Positions 23,714-28,686 of a DNA stretch of 28,686 bases are shown here, one piece after another; the first letter of the stretch is position 1, and every line of letters begins with the position of its first letter. The translations under genes and the position numbers were made by a program. The stretch comes from Acidimicrobiaceae bacterium (lineage in GTDB: Bacteria > Actinomycetota > Acidimicrobiia > Acidimicrobiales > UBA10347): contig DNHM01000191.1 in assembly GCA_003485885.1 (NCBI GenBank), positions 1,292-29,977 of the forward strand, written 5' to 3'. Below the pieces are notes generated by a model. That model saw nothing but the letters and a program-made list of their open reading frames with translations. It ran no database searches and was not told the DNA's origin.

Positions 23714-23726
23714 TGTGCCTGGCACA
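23714..23726. repeat. Palindrome TGTGCC-T-GGCACA downstream of the exporter operon
   Basis: It has perfect 6-bp arms with a 1-bp centre in the 95-bp gap between the ABC exporter stop and the kinase start. It resembles dispersed GTGCCTGGCAC-type intergenic palindromes seen in other bacterial genomes. It could help terminate the exporter transcript but lacks a T-run. Confidence 0.5.
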
Positions 23727-23738
23727 TGTTGCATCGAA

Positions 23739-25463
23739 TTACCGGGTGGTGATCGATGCGATGCGGCCAGCTTCGAGTGTGATGACCTGGTCGGCCTGGT
23801 CGATCACAAATTGTCGATGTGATACCGCGATGACGGTGCTGGTGCCCTCGGCACTCAGCCGGGCCCATAGGTCGCGTTCGGTGGCGACATCGAGCGCGCT
23901 GGACAGGTCATCGACGACAAGGAGCTCGGGCTGAGTCAGCAGGCTGCGGGCGGTGGCGACTCGTTGTGCTTGGCCGCCTGACAGGCGCAGACCCCGTGAA
24001 CCAACGGTGGTCCCGGCTCCGTCGGGCATCTCGCCAAGGTCCTGGGTCAGCGTTGTCTGTTCGAGGACCACATCGAGTCGTGACCGGTCGCGCCCGAGCG
24101 CAATGTTCTCGGCCAGTGTCTCGCTGAAGAGTCGAGGGATCTGCGGCAGGTGAGCCGAATTCGGAGGCACGAACCATGCGGCCGCGTCGGTGACAGGTTC
24201 ATCGTTCCATTCGATGTCACCGGTGCTCGGCTCGAGTCCAACGAGTGCCCGTAGCAGGGTGGACTTGCCAGCGCCGACCCCACCGGTCACCACGGTGAAA
24301 CTGCCGGCTGGCACATCGAAGCTGATATCACGAACGCCAGCATCCGACGACGGATACACCGAGGTCAGATCGCGAACCCGCAACTGTTGGAGTGGGACAC
24401 GATCAGGGTCTGGTTCGCGGACCCGCATGGTGTCGTGCGGTTCGATGGTGACCTCGCAGTCCGCGAAGACATCGTCGACTCGACCTTCGGCTACCAGTTG
24501 GCCCATTCGCCCATAGGACACAACTGCTTGTTCGCGGGCCGAGATCAGTCGAGCAACGAACCGGGGCACGGTCCCCAGTTCGATGGCATAAGCCACGAAC
24601 AGCGCCAAGTCGCCAACGGTGAAGTCACCAGAACGCACTGCTGGAACCAGTGCGAGCAGGGTCAGGCCGATGGTCACGTCGGTGGTCGAAGATGAGATCC
24701 CGTCGATCGTCTGCTGCAGGACGGTGTCGCGTACGGCAGTCCGACGGCGGGTTTCGGTGTGGTGTTCGAGCCTGGTAAGTGCAGCCTCTTCACGCCCGGC
24801 CAGCCGGAAGGCGAGCAATCCAGCGAAGGTCTCACCAAGGAACGAGGTGACCTGACTGGTGGCCTCGCGGTCTGCCGCCCGGGCCTGGTAGAGCCGAGGT
24901 GTGAGGTACCGAGTAACGATGGTCACGAACGCAAGCGGCAGCAATACGACCAGCGCCGCTGACTTGCTGATCGTGGACATGATGATCAATGCACCGATTG
25001 CATAGGAGATGCTGGCCAGCCCGTCGAGCCACGAGTCGGACCACAACACACCGTCGCGGGCGTCCTGGTGGAAACGAGAGATGGCCTCGCTCGGACTCGA
25101 CGGCAAGGTCGCCGCTCGGGGCCCGCCACTGACCGTTTGCGCGAACAACATATTGGTTCGCATCAGGGTCAAGCCCGCGACCCACCATCGCACGACAACC
25201 CAGATCGAACCTGCGAAGACAATCCAGCGCACGACTTCGATCACGCCGATCGAGATAAGGAGCCCGTTGATGGATTGGTCGGTGGCTAATGCGTCGAACG
25301 CCAGCTTGAGTAACCAGCCGGTCAACAATGGCATCAAAAAGTAGGCGGTCCAGCCAATCCAGCTCGCAAGCCATAAGCCCTTGCGGAAGGTGCCAGTGCG
25401 CCAGCCGAAGTTGAACGGACGTATTGAGGACCGAGAAGGCGGTGGTGTTGGCGGCGCGCTCAT
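23739..25463 (-). CDS. Heterodimeric ABC exporter subunit with degenerate Walker B
   Basis: This 574-aa type IV (ABCB-like) half-transporter has an N-terminal six-helix membrane domain (from GLWLASWIGWTAYFLMPLL) and a C-terminal ATPase with GGVGAGKST, LRLSGGQAQRV and SHR (H-loop). Walker B ends LLVVDDLSSALD, so the catalytic Glu is Asp, as in one subunit of asymmetric heterodimeric exporters. ATG 25463 has AAAGG about 6 nt upstream and lies 10 bp after the partner gene's stop. The open frame to 25592 would overlap the partner. Both genes are needed for one exporter. The substrate (drug, peptide or lipid) is unknown. Confidence 0.88.
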   Translation of the reverse strand: MSAPPTPPPSRSSIRPFNFGWRTGTFRKGLWLASWIGWTAYFLMPLLTGWLLKLAFDALATDQSINGLLISIGVIEVVRWIVFAGSIWVVVRWWVAGLTLMRTNMLFAQTVSGGPRAATLPSSPSEAISRFHQDARDGVLWSDSWLDGLASISYAIGALIIMSTISKSAALVVLLPLAFVTIVTRYLTPRLYQARAADREATSQVTSFLGETFAGLLAFRLAGREEAALTRLEHHTETRRRTAVRDTVLQQTIDGISSSTTDVTIGLTLLALVPAVRSGDFTVGDLALFVAYAIELGTVPRFVARLISAREQAVVSYGRMGQLVAEGRVDDVFADCEVTIEPHDTMRVREPDPDRVPLQQLRVRDLTSVYPSSDAGVRDISFDVPAGSFTVVTGGVGAGKSTLLRALVGLEPSTGDIEWNDEPVTDAAAWFVPPNSAHLPQIPRLFSETLAENIALGRDRSRLDVVLEQTTLTQDLGEMPDGAGTTVGSRGLRLSGGQAQRVATARSLLTQPELLVVDDLSSALDVATERDLWARLSAEGTSTVIAVSHRQFVIDQADQVITLEAGRIASITTR

Positions 25464-25473
25464 GAGACACCTT

Positions 25474-27234
25474 TCATGAGACGACCTCGTCGAGGGGAAC
25501 GTCGATGCCAACGGCCAACAGTTGGGCGTAGCGACTGGTCGGGTCATCACGCAGTTCGGCGGTGGCGCCTCGTTCGGCCACGCGCCCGGCATCGAGCACC
25601 AGAATCTCGTCGAGCCGTTCCACCGTGGAGAGCCGGTGGGCGATCACGATGGCGGTTCGATCCTGGAGCAGTCGGTCGATCGCCCGAGTGACCCGGGCTT
25701 CGGTCAGCGGGTCGATACGCGACGAGGCTTCGTCGAGCAGCACGAAGTCGGGGGACCGAAGGAACAACCGGGTAAGTGCAATGAGCTGGCCTTCGCCTGC
25801 GGACAGGCCGCTGCCGGCTGGGCCAAGTTTGGTGTCGAGTCCATCAGGCATTGCTTCGACCCAGGTGAGTAAGTCGAGTTCAGCCAGTGCAGCCCGCACG
25901 TCGTCGTCGCTGATGGTCTCGTCGTACAGCGTGAGGTTATCTCGCAGTGTCGTTCCGAATAGATGCACGTCTTGGGAGACAACGCCGGTGCGAGCTCGCA
26001 GGTCGGCGAGCTGAATATCACTCAACGCCACGCCACCAAGACGCACGGTGCCCTCGGTGGGTTCCACCAGCCGCAAAAGCAGTCGGGCCAACGTGGTCTT
26101 GCCGCTGCCGGTGCGGCCGAGCACACCTATCGATGTACCGGCCTTCAGCGACAGGGTGAGATCGTCGATGACCGCGACGGGAAGGTCTTCGTCGTCATAG
26201 TTAAACGTGACGTGATCGAGTTCCAGGCTCAGTGGACCGTCGGGGAGTCGGGCCGTGCCGACGTTACCAATGGTTGATTCTTCGCCAAGCAGCTCCAGGG
26301 TGCGGGCCATACCCCCAGCTGCTCGTTGGACACGTTCGGTCTCGTCGGACAGGGCGCTCAGCGGGGCCCGAAGCAGCTGGGTGTACTGGAAGATCAGGTA
26401 CGCGGTGCCGAGCGTGATGGAACCGCGGCGAAGCAGCGCAACATCGATGGCCAAGGCGATGAGCCCACCGAGCACAAAGACCGCGTTGGACATGATCCAC
26501 AGAGCCACACCCTGTCTCTCTCGCCCGAGTGCGGATCGAAGGACTGCGGCGCTTGCCACTTGAAACGTAGCGACAGCATGGCTGCCGCCGCCATTGCTAC
26601 GTAGGTCGTCGGCGCCGGTCAGGCGTTCTTCGACCTCGCCTAGCATCCGCCCGGTTGCGGCCTGTTCCGTTGCGGCTTCGTCGACGGCCTTATTGCGCAT
26701 CAGGAACATCACGCCAATAGCCAGGCCCAGGTAGACAGCGAGGCCGACACCAACCTGCCAATCTCGGACCAGCAGCACGGCCACAAGACCGAGCAAGGTT
26801 ACGAACGCTGCTGCTGCCTTCACCGCGAAGCTGGCCACAAAGTCACTGAGTGCGGTGACATCACCGTCGACTCGGCTGACCAATTCGCCGGGGCTCGTCG
26901 AACGATGGAAGGCCAGGTCTAGGTTCAACACGTGGCGGGTCAAGGTAGAACGAAGTTCGTTGGTCACTCGCCACGCCAGGTCGGTGGCGGTCCAGGCGAC
27001 CGCGATCGAAATCACCTGGCGGGCAATACCAACACCGACGTAGATGCCGGCGATCGTGAGCAGCTGGCTACGTACGGCGTCGCCCTGGGCTTCGTCGATG
27101 AAGCTGGCGATGAGTAACGGGCCGAGCAGAGGAAGCGCACCCGCAACTGCGAGCACGCTGATCATGACCGTCAACCGTTTCCGGTGCGGCGTAACGAGGC
27201 CAAGTAAGGCCCGCCAGTGAGACTGCCCACCCAT
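25474..27234 (-). CDS. Heterodimeric ABC exporter subunit with canonical Walker B
   Basis: This 586-aa half-transporter has six membrane helices followed by an ATPase: LGRTGSGKTTLARLL (Walker A), FVLLDEASSRID (Walker B with Glu) and IAHRLSTV (H-loop). Its signature motif reads LSAGEGQ rather than LSGGQ. In a head-to-tail dimer this weakened signature would face the Walker A/B of the partner at 23739, whose catalytic Glu is missing, while its own good Walker site faces the partner's intact LSGGQ. The pair therefore shows the classic one-active, one-degenerate-site pattern. The ATG start is plausible, although the Shine-Dalgarno site is poor. Confidence 0.88.
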   Translation of the reverse strand: MGGQSHWRALLGLVTPHRKRLTVMISVLAVAGALPLLGPLLIASFIDEAQGDAVRSQLLTIAGIYVGVGIARQVISIAVAWTATDLAWRVTNELRSTLTRHVLNLDLAFHRSTSPGELVSRVDGDVTALSDFVASFAVKAAAAFVTLLGLVAVLLVRDWQVGVGLAVYLGLAIGVMFLMRNKAVDEAATEQAATGRMLGEVEERLTGADDLRSNGGGSHAVATFQVASAAVLRSALGRERQGVALWIMSNAVFVLGGLIALAIDVALLRRGSITLGTAYLIFQYTQLLRAPLSALSDETERVQRAAGGMARTLELLGEESTIGNVGTARLPDGPLSLELDHVTFNYDDEDLPVAVIDDLTLSLKAGTSIGVLGRTGSGKTTLARLLLRLVEPTEGTVRLGGVALSDIQLADLRARTGVVSQDVHLFGTTLRDNLTLYDETISDDDVRAALAELDLLTWVEAMPDGLDTKLGPAGSGLSAGEGQLIALTRLFLRSPDFVLLDEASSRIDPLTEARVTRAIDRLLQDRTAIVIAHRLSTVERLDEILVLDAGRVAERGATAELRDDPTSRYAQLLAVGIDVPLDEVVS

Positions 27235-27282
27235 CCCTGAGACGCTACAACCTTGAACTGGTCGAACCGGCTGGGTTTCTTT

Positions 27283-27822
27283 TCAGGTGGTCTGAGTCGG
27301 GTTGGGGAGCCGGGTTTGGGAGGAGAGGGCTGCGACTAGTTCGTTGGTTGGCAGGGTCGCATCGAGTTGATAGTCGGCGACAGCCGCAAACAGCGGTGTT
27401 CGTCGTTCGACAAGTGCAACCAGCTCGGCCCGATCCATGGAGCGACGATGTGCCCCGGTTGCCATGCGGCGGAGGATCTCGTCGACGGGTGCAGTGAGCA
27501 CGGCGACTTGAGCGCGGCGCGCCAGCGCTTCGCCGCAGCGGGGATCTTCGACAATCCACGCAGCCGCAGAGATCACCGACGGCTGTTCGTTTGCCAACCG
27601 TCCAAGCAACACGGCCGACTCGATGCGATGCAACTCATCGATGCTGCGTTCGGCCGCGATCTCGCCGCCGGTCATACCGAAGAGCGTTTCGATGTCGTCA
27701 TCAGAGTCATACGCGGGAACATGATGCTGCGCCGCAATCGCTTTGGCGGTTGTCGACTTACCAACACCCATCATCCCGAGCACGACCAGATGTGGACGCA
27801 CCGGGGTGAGTAGCTGCTGCAT
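27283..27822 (-). CDS. Shikimate kinase-like P-loop protein, substrate site altered
   Basis: This 179-aa protein of the shikimate kinase fold has Walker A GMMGVGKST (16-24), the DSDDDIETL acidic motif, and VERRTPLFAAVAD near the lid and adenine region. The residues that bind shikimate are not kept: the GGG triad aligns with AAA (VISAAAWI), and the Arg of the F-R-x-x-E motif aligns with His (ELHRIE). It is therefore unlikely to be AroK and may phosphorylate another small hydroxylated compound. Its ATG overlaps the stop of the preceding SDR by one base (TGATG), so the two are co-translated. Confidence 0.8.
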   Translation of the reverse strand: MQQLLTPVRPHLVVLGMMGVGKSTTAKAIAAQHHVPAYDSDDDIETLFGMTGGEIAAERSIDELHRIESAVLLGRLANEQPSVISAAAWIVEDPRCGEALARRAQVAVLTAPVDEILRRMATGAHRRSMDRAELVALVERRTPLFAAVADYQLDATLPTNELVAALSSQTRLPNPTQTT

Positions 27823-28586
27823 CAGCCTTTGGCGCGCTGGGGTTGCATTGCCTCGATGATGCCTGGTGGCACGAAGTTGTTCTCGTCGGTGGCATCGGCT
27901 TCAACCAACTCAACCAGGCGATCGACGACTTCGACAGGATCCATCTGATCGGTCTTGACCATGGTGCCGATCATCTGGAACAGCTCGGTCGCAGGTGCGT
28001 TCAGCGAGTCTTCGTCGAACCATTCCCACATGGAGTCGGCCATGCTGTCGTTGAAGCCGGTGTTGTAGGGGCCGGGGTTGATCAGCGTGACGTCGATGCC
28101 TTGGGGAGCAAGTTCGACTCGCATGGCCTTACCCATGGCTTCGAGTGCATGTTTCGACATGGAGTACGGCCCGAACGATGGACCAGACATCACGCCGGCG
28201 ATCGACGACACGATGATGATGCGACCTGAGCCCTTTGCGATCATCTTGGGTGCCGCTGCCTGGGTGACTGCCAACGTGCCGAACACATTGACCTCGAACA
28301 CATGTCGCACGACATCAAGTGGCACATCGACCATCGGGCCGGTCTTGCCAGCGCCGGCGTTGTTGATCAGCACGTCGATGTCCCAGTCGCCGATCTTGGC
28401 CACGTCGGTGGCATTGGTGATATCGACCTTCTCAACCCGGAGCTGTGGTGCTTCGGCTCGCAGAGCAGTCGCTTGATCGTCGGTCTCGGTCGTGGCGATA
28501 ACTGCATGGCCTCGTGCCGCCAACGCCAAGGCAGCGCCCTTGCCAAATCCTGACCCAGCGCCCGTGATCATCACTGTCTTAGCCAT
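27822..28586 (-). CDS. Short-chain dehydrogenase/reductase
   Basis: This 254-aa classical SDR has TGAGSGFG (about 8-15), NNAGAGKTG, IIIVSSIAGVMSG with the catalytic Ser, YSMSKHALEAMGKAMRVEL (YxxxK) and NPGPYNTGF. The long C-terminal helix region after the substrate loop (MADSMWEWFDEDSL) is typical of the retinol-dehydrogenase-like/oxidoreductase subgroup. ATG 28586 is the first codon of the fold. It is the first gene of a possible operon with the P-loop kinase-like gene. A 35-bp palindrome lies about 50 bp upstream. The substrate is unknown. Confidence 0.85.
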   Translation of the reverse strand: MAKTVMITGAGSGFGKGAALALAARGHAVIATTETDDQATALRAEAPQLRVEKVDITNATDVAKIGDWDIDVLINNAGAGKTGPMVDVPLDVVRHVFEVNVFGTLAVTQAAAPKMIAKGSGRIIIVSSIAGVMSGPSFGPYSMSKHALEAMGKAMRVELAPQGIDVTLINPGPYNTGFNDSMADSMWEWFDEDSLNAPATELFQMIGTMVKTDQMDPVEVVDRLVELVEADATDENNFVPPGIIEAMQPQRAKG

Positions 28587-28602
28587 TACATGCTCCCCGG
28601 TG

Positions 28603-28616
28603 GTGTGCGCTCACAC
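28603..28616. repeat. Inverted repeat GTGTG-N4-CACAC upstream of SDR
   Basis: Five-base arms flank CGCT, 17 bp before the SDR start. It may be part of the promoter or an operator; arms this short are weak evidence. Confidence 0.35.
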
Positions 28617-28634
28617 TAGTGCTCTATCTCTCCC

Positions 28635-28669
28635 CGAAAAGTTACGTCCCCTGGGGAAGTAACTTTTCG
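28635..28669. promoter_or_regulatory. 35-bp near-perfect palindrome (operator or bidirectional terminator)
   Basis: CGAAAAGTTAC (28635-28645) is the exact reverse complement of GTAACTTTTCG (28659-28669). One mismatch follows, and then TCCCC/GGGGA pair around a single central base. Its centre is 66 bp upstream of the SDR start. The symmetry and position fit a dimeric regulator site. The A-run/T-run arms could also make a bidirectional terminator if a gene ends just outside the window. Confidence 0.6.
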
Positions 28670-28686
28670 CCGGTAGTAGTTTGAGC

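Noticed and set aside
1..28686. tRNA, rRNA, CRISPR, insertion sequence or riboswitch (including a purine riboswitch before the importer)
   Set aside because: I saw no cloverleaf, regularly spaced repeats, transposase or terminal repeats, or conserved purine-aptamer core in the intergenic regions.

Overview
The window is a GC-rich, gene-dense stretch of a bacterial chromosome. GTG starts, ATGA/GTGA gene overlaps, an acidic Thr/Glu/Ser-rich linker after the lipobox of a binding lipoprotein, and the protein families present all suggest an actinobacterium. An Acidimicrobiia/Ilumatobacter-type marine lineage is my guess, because no rRNA or marker gene is present. I saw no tRNA, rRNA, CRISPR array, insertion sequence or phage gene. 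No gene-free stretch exceeds about 220 bp; the longest, 16853-17069, is noncoding and I see nothing convincing in it.

Region 1 (1-294) is the 3' end of a SAM-dependent methyltransferase.

Region 2 (291-9361, minus strand) is one tight eight-gene operon. In transcription order it encodes a BMP-family binding lipoprotein, a double ABC ATPase, two nucleoside-type permeases, an isopenicillin-N-synthase-fold Fe(II) oxygenase, a Rieske-oxygenase catalytic subunit with no Rieske domain, a Rieske-ferredoxin reductase-ferredoxin fusion, and a glutathione-S-transferase-like protein. The last three reproduce the NdmC/NdmD/NdmE set of Pseudomonas methylxanthine N7-demethylase, here joined to a purine/nucleoside-type importer. 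This is the main discovery of the window.

Region 3 (9512-15463) probably extends the same pathway. A divergent plus-strand operon encodes an amidohydrolase deaminase, a C45/penicillin-acyltransferase-like hydrolase and a second, complete Rieske oxygenase with no reductase of its own. It converges on a minus-strand pair, a DHA2-type MFS transporter and an adenosine-deaminase-family protein. A 46-bp imperfect inverted repeat (9445-9490) lies in the divergent control region. My model is import of an N-methylated purine or nucleoside, oxidative N-dealkylation by two Rieske oxygenases sharing one reductase, and hydrolytic deamination. The substrate is inferred, not shown.

Region 4 (15543-21877) is a mosaic of small metabolic units: a gluconate-5-dehydrogenase-like SDR with a hotdog thioesterase; an LLM-class flavin monooxygenase divergent from a dienelactone-hydrolase-like gene; an SDR with a phytanoyl-CoA-dioxygenase-like gene; and an alpha/beta hydrolase.

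Region 5 (22028-28586, minus strand) holds a sugar-1-phosphate nucleotidyltransferase overlapped with a GHMP (glucuronokinase-like) kinase, a heterodimeric ABC exporter with one degenerate ATP site, a shikimate-kinase-like P-loop protein, and another SDR. A 35-bp near-perfect palindrome (28635-28669) lies upstream of that SDR.
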